Below are positions 34,550 to 43,307 of a DNA stretch of 64,000 nucleotides, in pieces (position 1 is the first letter of the stretch; every line of letters begins with the position of its first letter). The notes beneath the pieces are model-generated. The model ran no database searches, was not told the DNA's origin, and saw only the letters and a program-made list of their open reading frames with translations. The translations under genes and the position numbers were made by a program. Source of the DNA: Agarivorans sp050870875 (GTDB lineage: Bacteria; Pseudomonadota; Gammaproteobacteria; Enterobacterales; Celerinatantimonadaceae); contig NZ_CP194041.2 in assembly GCF_050870875.2 (NCBI RefSeq), positions 3,596,001-3,660,000 on the forward strand. Direction: 5' to 3'.

Positions 34550-35401
34550 ATGCAAGTGCACCAAATCGAGTTCTCGGTGTCACGCATGGCTTCGGTGCTT
34601 AAAGTATCGCGAAGTGGGTTTTATCATTGGCTTAAATTCGGTGAACGGTCAAGCCAACGAGCATTGCAACAACAGCGGCGAGATGAACAAATACAACAAA
34701 TTTTTGTCGATTCGAAACAGCGTTATGGTGCCACTCGCATCAAAGTTGAGCTAGAAGATAAACAGCAAACACTGTGTATTAAGACGATTAGTGAGAGTAT
34801 GAAGCGCCAGGGCTTAGTGGCCAAAGCGGCTCGTAGGTTCAAGGTGACGACTGACAGCAATCATACATAGGCAGTTGCGCCGAACTTGCTTGAGCGCGAT
34901 TTTACGGCCACCACACCCAATCAGAAATGGGTAACAGACATAACCTATTTATGGACCAGTCAAGGCTGGCTCTACTTAGCTGTTATTATCGATTTGTTTT
35001 CGAGAGCGGTGATTGGTTGGTCTATGAGTCCAAATATGAAAGCAGAGCTGGTGTGTGATGCCTTAACGATGGCCATCTTCCGTAGAGGGCGTCCAAAAGG
35101 CGTCATCGTGCATAGTGATCGCGGTAGCCAGTATTGCTCAGGGGATTTCCGTGACCTGCTGAACAAGGATGAATTACAGCAAAGTATGAGCCGAAAGGGT
35201 AATTGCTGGGATAATGCTTGCGCCGAGAGTTTCTTTCACTCACTGAAAGTAGAAGCTATTCATGGCGAACCCGTTATGGATCGGAAAACAATGCGCCAAG
35301 CGGTATTTGAATACATTGAAGTTGATTACAACAAAACGAGAAGGCATAGTGCGAATGGCTATCTCAGCCCTGAAGCATTTGAACTAAAGAGCATTGCTTA
35401 G
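34550..35401 (+). pseudogene. IS3-family transposase OrfB with in-frame amber stop
   Basis: DDE integrase of the IS3 group in the -1 frame relative to orfA. The HTH_21 part SRSGFYHWLK and RYGATRIKVELE is followed by a TAG at 34868-34870 (after DSNHT, where relatives read on into the AVAPNLLERDF block). The same frame then continues with all catalytic motifs: WVTDITYLW (first D), IVHSDRGSQYCS (second D) and CAESFFHSLKVE (E). Only one substitution separates it from a functional gene. Confidence 0.88.
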
Positions 35402-35413
35402 TGCAGTGTCTAG

Positions 35414-35759
35414 TTTTAGTACTAGGGATCAATGCGCCGCCAAAGCCCATCACTAAACGGGTAAATACGTACCAGGGATAGCTTGATTCATAGGCCCCTG
35501 CCACCCCTGCTACAATCAGTAACAAAGCAAGCGAAAACGCTTTTTTAGGGCCCATTTTAACCAGCAACCAAGCGGCCGATAAGTTACCAATAACCTTGGC
35601 GATAGTGATTGCGTTAGTCATCTAGGTGGCGGCGGCCATTCCCTCGATATTGTAATAACTCATGATATCTTTTGTCATCATCGAGCCTGCAACCCACGAC
35701 ATGGCAAATAATGCATAGGTCATGAATATGGTAAATTCGATAAGATATTTTTTCTTCAT
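35414..35759 (-). pseudogene. MFS transporter N-terminal fragment, interrupted by IS3
   Basis: Starts at ATG 35759 (MKKKYLIEFTIFMTYALFAM) and runs 45 codons to an in-frame TAG at 35622-35624. The same frame then continues (MTNAITIAKVIGNLSAAWLLVKMGPKKAF) through FTRLVMGFGGAL, where the IS3 element cuts it. Motif A-like VKMGPKK and helices are MFS-like. The remaining ~two-thirds of the gene is not in the window. Confidence 0.7.
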
Positions 35760-35914
35760 CTTCGCTACCTTTTTAGGCTGTATTCAAGTAATAAATCCAG
35801 CTTTTATCTTACTAAAAATAAGCCTCCTCATTATCCTGAATTCGCATTAATGTATTGTGTGAAACTCATCGAAAAACCTATAAGCAACTGTTTATAAATA
35901 TTTTTTAAGATCCA

Positions 35915-35946
35915 ACAAAAAACCCCGCTAGAATGCGAGGCCTTTT
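35915..35946 (-). terminator. Rho-independent terminator of fabV
   Basis: CCTCGC/GCGGGG stem (with a G-U pair) followed by a T run on the minus strand, 20 bp after the fabV stop. Confidence 0.75.
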
Positions 35947-35965
35947 TAGGAACACTAAATTGCAG

Positions 35966-37168
35966 TTATGGCTTTAATGCAAGTAACTCGCCTAAGCTAA
36001 TATCCGCTTGATAATCCACGCCCGCCAAGGCAAAGCCGTTCAGCTGCATAAAGTCGTTGATATAACCTTGATAATCGCCCACTTCTTTAAAGTTTTCGGG
36101 GGTGATCTGAGCCATCAATGCCGCGACTTCTTGCTGGGTTTGTGGATCGAGTTCCCAATCGTCGATTCGAATTAAACGCTGCGGATCCACAACAACCGTA
36201 TTCTCATCGTTATATAAACGTTGGCTAAACAATCGCTGCATCTGCTCTATGCAACCTTCGTGGGTTCCACGGGCCTTCATCACTTTAAATAGAGCCAGCA
36301 TGTAAGGTGAAAAAGTCGGAATAAAAACACTGGCTTTGGTGACTAAGGCTTTGCACACCGAGACATATGCCGCTCCGCCCATAGTCGCTAACTGCTGGTG
36401 AAGTTGATCCGCGCTAGCTTGTAAATGAGCTTTGGCCCTGCCTAACGTTCCTTTATGGTAGATAGGATAAGTCGCCTTTGGCCCAATGTAAGAATAAGCC
36501 ACGGTTTTACATCCATAGGCAAGTACCTTGGCATCTTCTAAAATATTAATCCAACTGATCCAATCTTCACCGCCCATCACCTTCTCTGTCGCATAGATCT
36601 CTTGTTCGGTGGCGGTCTCAACCGTCATTTGCTGCATGCTTTCAGTTTCAATATTAATAGTTGGCCCGGTCACGGCTTCGCCAGTGGTTTTAATTGCAGA
36701 GCGCCATAATTCTCCCGTTTCTGGGTTAGGCCGAACCCCGGTCGCTAAGCTGTAAACCACTAAATCGACCTTGCCACCAAAATTATGCTTAATATAGTCA
36801 ATCACTTGCTCGCGCATTTGCGCTGAGAAAGCGTCGCCCACAAAATTTTTCGCAATGAGGCCCTTTGCTTCTGCTTGTTGGCGGAAATAGATATTGTTGT
36901 ACCATCCAGCGGTTCCCACACCCTTTTCACTTGGGCCTCGCTCAAAAGAAACACCAATGGTGTCGGCGTTTGCGCCACCAAAGGCCAACGCAATACGAGA
37001 CGCTAAACCAAAACCAGATGAGGCACCCAAAATAAGGACTTTCTTAGGGCCATTAAGCACTTTGCTGGTTGCTCGTACATAGTCAATTTGATTCTTGATC
37101 GACTGTTGGCAGCCGTAGGGATGTGCTGAACGGGCAACCACCCCTTTCACGATAGGTTTAATAATCAT
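35966..37168 (-). CDS. fabV: Trans-2-enoyl-ACP/CoA reductase FabV
   Basis: NADH-dependent enoyl reductase of fatty acid synthesis, of the triclosan-insensitive FabV class. 400 residues. The N-terminal MIIKPIVKGVVARSAHPYGCQQSI is diagnostic, GASSGFGLASRIALAFG binds NADH (~48-65), and the catalytic Y-x8-K is in YPIYHKGTLGRAK (Tyr ~235, Lys ~244). Starts 14 bp after phaJ; the pair is one transcript. Confidence 0.96.
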   Translation of the reverse strand: MIIKPIVKGVVARSAHPYGCQQSIKNQIDYVRATSKVLNGPKKVLILGASSGFGLASRIALAFGGANADTIGVSFERGPSEKGVGTAGWYNNIYFRQQAEAKGLIAKNFVGDAFSAQMREQVIDYIKHNFGGKVDLVVYSLATGVRPNPETGELWRSAIKTTGEAVTGPTINIETESMQQMTVETATEQEIYATEKVMGGEDWISWINILEDAKVLAYGCKTVAYSYIGPKATYPIYHKGTLGRAKAHLQASADQLHQQLATMGGAAYVSVCKALVTKASVFIPTFSPYMLALFKVMKARGTHEGCIEQMQRLFSQRLYNDENTVVVDPQRLIRIDDWELDPQTQQEVAALMAQITPENFKEVGDYQGYINDFMQLNGFALAGVDYQADISLGELLALKP

Positions 37169-37182
37169 GGATACTCCGAAGG

Positions 37183-37605
37183 TTACGAATTCAATTTAGG
37201 TGGCATTACCGTTGCGACACCTGAGATCACTAGCTTGCCATGCTGATTAATACTGCGAGTGGCTAGTTTCACGATATTCTTTTTAAGATTAATCTCGATC
37301 ACTTCTACTTCGGCGCGGATCGTATCCCCAATGTACACTGGTGCAGTAAAGCGTAATTCCTGACCAAGGTAAATGGTGCCAGGCCCAGGCAATTGCATGC
37401 CTAATACCGTAGAGGTTAATCCAGCAACCAAAATGCCATGCGCAACGCGGTCGCCAAATACACTCGACTTACCCGCAATAGCGCTCACATGAACCGGATT
37501 AATGTCGCCACTAATGCCACTAAATAGTTGAATATCAGACTCACTGATAGTTTTTTCAAAGCTTGCTTGTTGGCCAAGTTCAAGCTGATGAATGGTATAA
37601 GTCAT
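37183..37605 (-). CDS. phaJ: MaoC-like (R)-specific enoyl-CoA hydratase
   Basis: 140-residue single hot-dog-fold hydratase that hydrates trans-2-enoyl-CoA to (R)-3-hydroxyacyl-CoA; in other bacteria PhaJ feeds polyhydroxyalkanoate synthesis. The catalytic Asp-His pair lies in SGDINPVHV (~32-40), and HGILVAGLTS completes the motif. Together with fabV it gives interconversion of enoyl, acyl and hydroxyacyl intermediates. PHA synthase is not in the window, so the role is inferred. A dyad-symmetric site lies upstream. Confidence 0.87.
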   Translation of the reverse strand: MTYTIHQLELGQQASFEKTISESDIQLFSGISGDINPVHVSAIAGKSSVFGDRVAHGILVAGLTSTVLGMQLPGPGTIYLGQELRFTAPVYIGDTIRAEVEVIEINLKKNIVKLATRSINQHGKLVISGVATVMPPKLNS

Positions 37606-37630
37606 CGCTAATTTTCTTCTATAAAAAACT

Positions 37631-37655
37631 TTGTTATTACATTGATGTATAACAA
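37631..37655. promoter_or_regulatory. Dyad-symmetric operator candidate upstream of phaJ-fabV
   Basis: Outer arms TTGTTAT and ATAACAA match perfectly, and inner arms ACAT and ATGT are symmetric too, with one extra T between left arms. It sits 26-50 bp upstream of the phaJ start, in the expected promoter zone. The size suggests a TetR- or GntR-type regulator; none is identified. Confidence 0.4.
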
Positions 37656-37664
37656 AATATTATG

Positions 37665-37698
37665 CAAAAAAGACCCACTACAAGGCACCAAGTGGGCC
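37665..37698 (-). terminator. Rho-independent terminator after the CoA-transferase relic
   Basis: GGCCCACT/AGTGGGTC stem with a T run on the minus strand, just past the stop of the pseudogene. It insulates phaJ-fabV. Confidence 0.7.
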
Positions 37699-37706
37699 TG
37701 GAAAAA

Positions 37707-38143
37707 CTAAGCCACAATTTTCGCTTTACCGCATACAGGGTAGAGAACCTCAATCTTTAAATCCATTGCTTGCTCATAAAAAATTCGCGCATCCATTCGC
37801 TTCAAGTTAACACTAATCTGCGGCTTAAAGTCCATCTGCGACAGAATGTCTTTTTCCAAATCAACTCCCGGTGCAATTTCAATCAATTCTAAACTTTCCG
37901 CCGCTAAGCGAAATACCGCTCGCTCGGTAATATATAACACCGATTTATTATTTTTACGGGCGATATCCGACGCAAAGGTGATCTGCTGAACCTGCTTAGT
38001 AAACTTCCTAATCGGTCCATCTTGGATAATCGTTAGCTTTCCGTTACCTGTTTCAATGCGTGATCTACCGGCGGTAAATGTTCCACAAACAACACTTGCT
38101 TGGCATTTTGGGTAATATTGATAAAGCCTCCGCAGCCCGCGAT
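37707..38143 (-). pseudogene. C-terminal relic of an acyl-CoA transferase (propionate/acetate CoA-transferase type)
   Basis: The C-terminal ~145 residues of a YdiF/Pct-type CoA-transferase: IAGCGGFINITQNAKQVLFV, then in another frame GTFTAGRSRIETGNGKLTII and KSVLYITERAVFRLAAESLELIEIAPGVDL. One missing G in the run at FV-GTF explains the frameshift. The N-terminal two-thirds, including the catalytic Glu region, is absent and is replaced at 38136-38143 by a thiolase fragment on the other strand. Confidence 0.8.
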
Positions 38144-38384
38144 AAAACAAGCACTCACTCGCGCGAATATGTCGCTGCAAGCAATACAATTACTTGAGCT
38201 TAATGAAGCTTTTGCCGCTCAGGCAGTAGGGGGGATGCATGGTCTATGCGATGAACATCAGGTCAACATGGATTGGTTTGAAGATAAAACGAATGTGAAT
38301 GGTGGCGCAATAGCCTTAGGTCACCCACTTGGCGCATCTGGAGGGTGAATTCTAAGCTCTCTTCTCTATGAAATGAAAAAACGG
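38136..38384 (+). pseudogene. C-terminal relic of a thiolase (acetyl-CoA acetyltransferase)
   Basis: PAIKQALTRANMSLQAIQLLELNEAFAAQAV and NVNGGAIALGHPLGASGG are thiolase hallmarks (the catalytic His is in the second). A TGA at 38346 stands where homologues have Arg (GGR); the frame then continues ILSSLLYEMKKR before homology is lost. The N-terminal domain with the nucleophilic Cys and the last Cys-containing block are absent. Confidence 0.82.
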
Positions 38385-38851
38385 CTATTACACCACTTGG
38401 GGAAATAATGGTTATGCTGGCTTCCTCGAAACCAGCTATCAAATCAGCCCCGCATTTCAACTACAAGCCCGCTAGGCTTTATTGATGGTGGACTAATAGG
38501 ACGCGGCTTCGACACCTACTCTGGATTAATCAACAATAGCAACCGCAATGATGCCAGCCCCATTTATCAACAGTTTTTTGGTGGCCTCGGTCATGAAGAT
38601 AACGACGGTCAAATCATCGCCAGCCGCCTAAATTGGCAAGTTTCCAAAGCGTGGCAGTTACAATTTGCTGCCGGGCATATGAATATAGATAACTACCTTG
38701 GGACATCGGAAAATTTAAGATCAAGCTTCTTAGATGCTAAAAGTCATTACCAATGGAGTAAATATACCGACTTAGGCTGCCAAATAAGTTGGGCAAATGA
38801 AGGTATTGATGATTTAGCGGCGATGTTTATCATTAATATTAAATATGATTA
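38384..38851 (+). pseudogene. Relic of an outer-membrane beta-barrel protein
   Basis: Two pieces in different frames have alternating aromatic/polar beta-barrel character. The first reads GYYTTWGNNGYAGFLETSYQ and stops at a TAG; the second runs GFIDGGLIGRGFDTYSGL ... AGHMNIDNYLGTSENL to an ending FIINIKYD, typical of a porin C-terminal strand. The family is not recognised. Fusion to the thiolase end shows a rearrangement junction near 38384. Confidence 0.55.
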
Positions 38852-39361
38852 ATATAACACCCCGATATTAAATAACACGGGTGCTAATACTGGCACCCAC
38901 GCCATAAGGAAGAATAGAAAACCGAAATAAAAACACTCACCTAAAAAACTAAACGCCACCCCATTACATTTAAAGTAAAAACCAATGACTATCATTTAAA
39001 AACTTAGCTTTGGATTATTCACCAGCCTGTACTTTCAAGCATCATGATCTTTGATCGATAAGTGTCGGCTTCATACTCCAAAGTGGCCTCATCACTCCCA
39101 CCTTAAGCTTTAGATAACCAAGGAGATTACCAGTATCATGGTAGAGCCGTACCCAAAGCTCCTGCTAGCAAATGATTCATTTTAAGAATTGTGGACATCT
39201 AACGATTCACGCTCACAGTCGCATTTAATTTTTAAGCGAGAATCGTTTACTAAAACATCTAAATTATATATAACACAATCAGCCGATTTATATCTCTTAG
39301 AGCAAATGATTGGCACGCAGTAAATAATACCATTATTTCAATGAACGAAAAGGAAGTACAC
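38852..39361. other. Intergenic region without recognisable genes
   Basis: About 510 bp, AT-rich. One short hairpin (GGGTGC/GCACCC around 38879-38898) lacks a T run. The last ~60 bp presumably hold the promoter of the following gene. Nothing else seen. Confidence 0.5.
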
Positions 39362-39910
39362 ATGAGTGATTTACGTTCACCAGCTTATTGGATCGGCCAC
39401 TTTTTTACCATCGCAGCAACCATTATCGGCGTCTACTACGCTGCGATTGTTGGCTTTGACGTTGCTTTAAAGCTGGAGTTGGTGAAAGCGGATAGAGGTA
39501 CCTATTATGTTGCCGAATCCATGTATCAAGAATTAAATTTTAATGTAGAAAATATGGATAAATACATTGAGCGCGTAAAAACCAAGGAGTATGTCTATAA
39601 AGAGCATATTGCTGGCATTAAACTCAATGATTATGTGTTTCAGGCAGCAAAATACTCTGATTCAACCTTTGAACTTGAACCCAAGCTGCTATCTGAAATA
39701 TCAATTTATTACTTTTCTATCGGTAATGCGATTAAGCAATATTACGATACTGGAATGCAATCGCCAAGCAAGGTGATGACTGTGGTGAAGCGTGAAACTG
39801 AGAAGCTAAAAAAACAAAAAACCTTAGAACGTTTAGCGAAATATAACAAAGCACTTGCCGATAGCGTTGAACAACGTGGGGTTAATCTTGCCCAACCTAA
39901 TTTTAATTAA
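39362..39910 (+). CDS. Hypothetical protein with one N-terminal membrane segment
   Basis: 182 residues, not recognised. A hydrophobic helix at ~13-35 (FFTIAATIIGVYYAAIVGF) follows a short N-terminus; the rest is soluble and helical with a Lys-rich coiled-coil stretch near 145-165. The ATG at 39362 is chosen over one seven codons earlier because AAGGAAG precedes it at good spacing. It is followed by a strong terminator. Confidence 0.6.
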   Translation: MSDLRSPAYWIGHFFTIAATIIGVYYAAIVGFDVALKLELVKADRGTYYVAESMYQELNFNVENMDKYIERVKTKEYVYKEHIAGIKLNDYVFQAAKYSDSTFELEPKLLSEISIYYFSIGNAIKQYYDTGMQSPSKVMTVVKRETEKLKKQKTLERLAKYNKALADSVEQRGVNLAQPNFN

Positions 39911-39957
39911 TGCGTTAAAATGCGACATATTTCAAGCTAAAAGCGTTTAGCGTAACC

Positions 39958-40006
39958 AGAGGTATTCAGCTCAGTAAAGCTAGCGAATACCTCTCTGCTT
40001 TTTCTT
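39958..40006 (+). terminator. Rho-independent terminator
   Basis: Ten-bp perfect stem AGAGGTATTC/GAATACCTCT with an inner AGCT-type extension, followed by CTGCTTTTTCTT, 48 bp after the hypothetical gene. Confidence 0.75.
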
Positions 40007-40051
40007 CAAAAATATCACGATTCAACATCCCCAAAGCCCTTGTCGGTCTGC

Positions 40052-40747
40052 CTAAGGCAAATCAAACAATAGCGCTAGCACTCGCTGCTCCCCATTATTG
40101 ATGAACTCTAGATGCTCCAAGTTTTCAACTTTTAGCCCATCCCCAGCCTGCAGCGATAATTGGTCCACCATTAAATGGCCTGCAATTTGATGGACATAAA
40201 GTCGCCGTCCGGCTTGAATGGAAAAGCTGAGCTTGTGTTGCGGCTCCAGGATCAACTGATGCAAACGCGCATCTTGCTTAATTTGCAAGCTGCCCCGCTC
40301 ACCGGTCGGTGTTAACACGGTGGTTAAGCCAGGCTCTTGACCAAAATTTTTCTGTTGATAGCCCGGTTGCTTGCCAAAAATATCCGGTTCAATCCAAATT
40401 TGTAAGAAATGTAATGGTTCGGTGGCCGAGGCATTAAATTCACTATGGTAGATCCCCCGCCCCGCCGACATCAGTTGAAACTCTCCAGCTGGTAAATTCT
40501 GCATATTGCCTTCGCTATCTTTATGCTGAATACAACCCTCAAGCACATAGCTAATAATTTCCATATCACGATGCGGGTGGGTATCAAACCCTGCGCCAGC
40601 TGAAACGACGTCATCATTGATCACTCTTAATGCAGAAAACCCCATCTGTTGCGGATCGTAATACTGACCAAATGAAAAGCTATGTTGACTATCTAACCAG
40701 CCAAAGTTAGCTCGGCCACGCTGATTTGCGGCTCTTTTTGTGAACAT
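40052..40747 (-). CDS. Pirin family protein (YhhW-like)
   Basis: Bicupin metal-binding protein of 231 residues. The N-terminal cupin carries the metal ligands in FDTHPHRDMEIISYVLEG (His-x-His, ~58) and HSEFNASATEPLHFLQIW (~102). YhhW in E. coli has quercetinase activity; the natural substrate is unknown. Divergent from a LysR-type regulator, which suggests LysR controls it in response to an electrophile or redox signal (inference). Confidence 0.9.
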   Translation of the reverse strand: MFTKRAANQRGRANFGWLDSQHSFSFGQYYDPQQMGFSALRVINDDVVSAGAGFDTHPHRDMEIISYVLEGCIQHKDSEGNMQNLPAGEFQLMSAGRGIYHSEFNASATEPLHFLQIWIEPDIFGKQPGYQQKNFGQEPGLTTVLTPTGERGSLQIKQDARLHQLILEPQHKLSFSIQAGRRLYVHQIAGHLMVDQLSLQAGDGLKVENLEHLEFINNGEQRVLALLFDLP

Positions 40748-40899
40748 AAGATAGTCTCTTCTATTCCAGTCTGAAGGGTGATAATGACTTAATCTGCCAA
40801 AATCAGATCAATATTTTTTAATCGCTAACTTAGCAAACAGGTCGCTACCGATTAACGACTTTAAGTGTAAGCGGGTTAAACTGATTTAAAAAACGGAAC

Positions 40900-40922
40900 T
40901 TTTTGAGCTTTAAGTTCAAAAA
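40900..40922. promoter_or_regulatory. Palindromic LysR-type operator candidate
   Basis: Arms TTTTTGA and TCAAAAA flank the near-symmetric core GCTTTAAGT, in the divergent promoter between pirin and the LysR gene, 21 bp before the latter's start. A palindrome in this position is typical of a LysR autoregulatory site. Confidence 0.5.
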
Positions 40923-40942
40923 ATTTGAATATGGAGCCAATC

Positions 40943-41854
40943 ATGAATGATGTCATTACTCTCGAAGCCTTAAAAGCACTGGATGCCATTGATAAACAGG
41001 GGAGCTTTGCTGCTGCAGCCGCATCTTTATACAAGGTGCCCTCAGCCTTAAGTTACACCATAAAGAAACTTGAACAAGACATCGGCGTTGCTCTGTTTGA
41101 TCGAAGCAAGCAACGCGCCACGCTAACCCCGGCAGGGAAACTCGCCTTACAACACGGTCGAGAACTGTTACTCGCGAGTCAACGGATGCTGGATTCGATC
41201 CAACAACTAGATTCCGGCTGGGAAAGTGAGCTCCGCATTGCTCGCGATACCGTGATCCCAAGTGCCCCCCTGTTTCAGCTGTTACAAAAATTTAATCAAC
41301 TGGAGCAGCATGTCAATATCACTCTTGGCGTGGAAGCCCTCGGCGGCGGCTGGGACGCGCTGCACAGTCGCCGTGCCGACATCGTGATTGGTGCCAATGG
41401 AGAACTCCCCAAAGGCCTGTTTAATATGCATAAAATTGGCAGCTTAATGTTCGTGTTTTGCGTCGCGCCTGAACATCCGCTAGCGCTTGTAGAAACGCCG
41501 ATCAGCGCCGAACAACTGGCGCAATACCCCGCAATTGTGGTGACAGATACCTCACAGCAATTACCGGTACGCGATAGCGGTTTGTTTATCAGTAAACAGG
41601 TCATACGGGTAAATACCATGCATGCTAAAATTGTTGCCCAGCAACAAGGTTTAGGGACTGGCTTTTTACCGAAACATCTAATTAAATCTTACTTAGACGA
41701 TGGATCGTTGATAGAAAAAAACTGTCACTTGCCTCGGCCCGCACAAGATATTTATATTGCCTGGCACAAACAGCAAACGGGTAAAGCCTTTGATTGGTTT
41801 GTTCAACAACTATGTAAGCTTGATTGGAAGATTGAGTGCCCGCTTAAACAATAA
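40943..41854 (+). CDS. LysR-family transcriptional regulator
   Basis: 303 residues. N-terminal winged HTH (TLEALKALDAIDKQGSFAAAAASLYKVPSALSYTIKKLEQ, ~5-45) and C-terminal inducer-binding domain (~90-295). The ATG at 40943 is preferred over one six codons upstream because GGAG then lies at proper distance. The divergent pirin gene is the probable target; the inducer is unknown. Confidence 0.92.
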   Translation: MNDVITLEALKALDAIDKQGSFAAAAASLYKVPSALSYTIKKLEQDIGVALFDRSKQRATLTPAGKLALQHGRELLLASQRMLDSIQQLDSGWESELRIARDTVIPSAPLFQLLQKFNQLEQHVNITLGVEALGGGWDALHSRRADIVIGANGELPKGLFNMHKIGSLMFVFCVAPEHPLALVETPISAEQLAQYPAIVVTDTSQQLPVRDSGLFISKQVIRVNTMHAKIVAQQQGLGTGFLPKHLIKSYLDDGSLIEKNCHLPRPAQDIYIAWHKQQTGKAFDWFVQQLCKLDWKIECPLKQ

Positions 41855-41910
41855 TGTTTAAGCATATGGCAGGTTAGCTCAGCGCGTTGGGCCTGAGACA
41901 AGCCTTGCAG

Positions 41911-41936
41911 AAAAGGCCAGCCGAAGCTGGCCTACT
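41911..41936 (-). terminator. Rho-independent terminator of degQ
   Basis: AGGCCAGC/GCTGGCCT stem around CGAA, followed on the minus strand by TTTTCT, immediately after the degQ stop. Confidence 0.8.
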
Positions 41937-41939
41937 GGC

Positions 41940-43307
41940 TTAACGAAGTACAATAAACAACGAACCGCCACGTCGATTCACTTGCAATAGCACCGCTTTT
42001 TTATTCAGCGACAAAGCTTTTTGCAAGCTGGCAATGTCTTTTACCGGCCGTTTGTTGGCGGCCACAACCACATCGTTCGGACGCAAACCACCATAGGCTG
42101 CAATCGATCCCGGGGCTACATTTGCCACCAATACGCCGTTACCCTCTGGATCTTTCACAAACTGCACGCCGTCGAGCAAATCATGCAACTTGCCTTCTGC
42201 GCTCACGGCTGACTGCGGTTTGGCAATGTTCACCTTAAGTTGTAGTTTCTCGCCATCGCGCAAAATAGTTAACTTAGTTTTATCACCAATGGCTTTCGAA
42301 CCAATTTGACTGCGAAGTTGTCCGGTGGAACCAGTGGTTTTGCCATCAACGGCAATAATCACATCTCCCGCTTTAATCCCGGCCTTCTTCGCTGGAGAAT
42401 CTTCTAATACACTGGTAACCAGCACTCCTTTTTGACCATTTTCTAGCTCAAAGGCCTTTCTTAAATCAGCATTAATATCTTGAATGCCGACCCCAATTTG
42501 ACCTCGCTTCACTTCACCATGGTCAATGATTTGCTCCATGCTCGCCTTGGCCATGTTAATCGGGATCGCAAAGCCAATCCCCACGTTACCGCCCGAAGGC
42601 GCAATAATTGCGGTATTAATGCCCACCAGCTCGCCGGCTAAGTTAACTAAGGCTCCCCCTGAGTTACCGGGGTTAATCGAAGCGTCGGTCTGAATAAAGT
42701 TTTCGTAACCTTCAATGCCCAAACCACTGCGACCCAAGGCGCTCACCACCCCAGTGGTCACCGTTTGGCCTAAACCAAAAGGATTACCAATGGCCACCAC
42801 AAAGTCACCTACTTCCAATTCACTGGAATCGGCTAATTTGACTTCGACCAAATCATCGGCTTCGATTTTTAAAATTGCAATATCTAACTCAGCATCCTGT
42901 CCCAGAACCTTCGCTTGAAAGCTTCTACCATCGGCCAAGGAGACCTGTACTTCATCGGAGCCCTTAATCACATGGTAGTTGGTCATCACCAAGCCTTCAT
43001 CGGCGTTAATAATCACCCCCGAGCCAGCACTTTGTTGGCGCTTTTGTGGTTGTTGCTGCGGTTGCTGTTGTTGCTCTGGAATATTAAAGAAATGCCTAAA
43101 AAACGGGTCGTTAAGTAGTGGGTTATTACGGTATTGCTGAGTTGAAAAAGTGGCGATATTAACCACTGCAGGATGAACTTTCTTAATCATCGGCGCCAAT
43201 GAAGGGAATGGCTTACCTTCAGTGGTTACATTGGGAATTGCCGCGTAGGCTTGGGTGCCGCCTAGCGTGAACAACAATAAAACGAGTATAGAAATTTTAC
43301 GATACAT
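41940..43307 (-). CDS. degQ: Periplasmic serine endoprotease DegQ (Do/HtrA family)
   Basis: Protease/chaperone that degrades misfolded envelope proteins. 455 residues, the same length as E. coli DegQ. Signal peptide (MYRKISILVLLLFTLGGTQAYA). Catalytic triad: His in TNYHVIKG (~115), Asp in DAELDIAILKI (~145), Ser in NPGNSGGAL (~220). Two PDZ domains follow (~260-345 and ~365-450). A Gln-rich LA loop (~75-95) is shorter than in DegP. Start at 43307 because GGAGG precedes it. Confidence 0.95.
   Translation of the reverse strand: MYRKISILVLLLFTLGGTQAYAAIPNVTTEGKPFPSLAPMIKKVHPAVVNIATFSTQQYRNNPLLNDPFFRHFFNIPEQQQQPQQQPQKRQQSAGSGVIINADEGLVMTNYHVIKGSDEVQVSLADGRSFQAKVLGQDAELDIAILKIEADDLVEVKLADSSELEVGDFVVAIGNPFGLGQTVTTGVVSALGRSGLGIEGYENFIQTDASINPGNSGGALVNLAGELVGINTAIIAPSGGNVGIGFAIPINMAKASMEQIIDHGEVKRGQIGVGIQDINADLRKAFELENGQKGVLVTSVLEDSPAKKAGIKAGDVIIAVDGKTTGSTGQLRSQIGSKAIGDKTKLTILRDGEKLQLKVNIAKPQSAVSAEGKLHDLLDGVQFVKDPEGNGVLVANVAPGSIAAYGGLRPNDVVVAANKRPVKDIASLQKALSLNKKAVLLQVNRRGGSLFIVLR

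Larger units (their letters stand above)
34209..35412 (+). mobile_element. IS3-family insertion sequence (defective)
   Basis: About 1.2 kb bounded by imperfect inverted repeats: CTAGACACCCCACTAAG on the left and its near-complement CTTAGTGCAGTGTCTAG on the right. It carries overlapping-frame orfA and orfB joined by an A6G slippery site (34496-34502). It is inserted in an MFS transporter gene on the right and in an unidentified gene tail on the left, so the two flanks do not belong together. An internal amber codon disables orfB. Confidence 0.85.

Noticed and set aside
35364..35621. A complete 85-residue MFS-like protein
   Set aside because: It starts at an internal Met after an amber codon and its last residues come from the IS3 end; better explained as part of a broken transporter gene starting at 35759.
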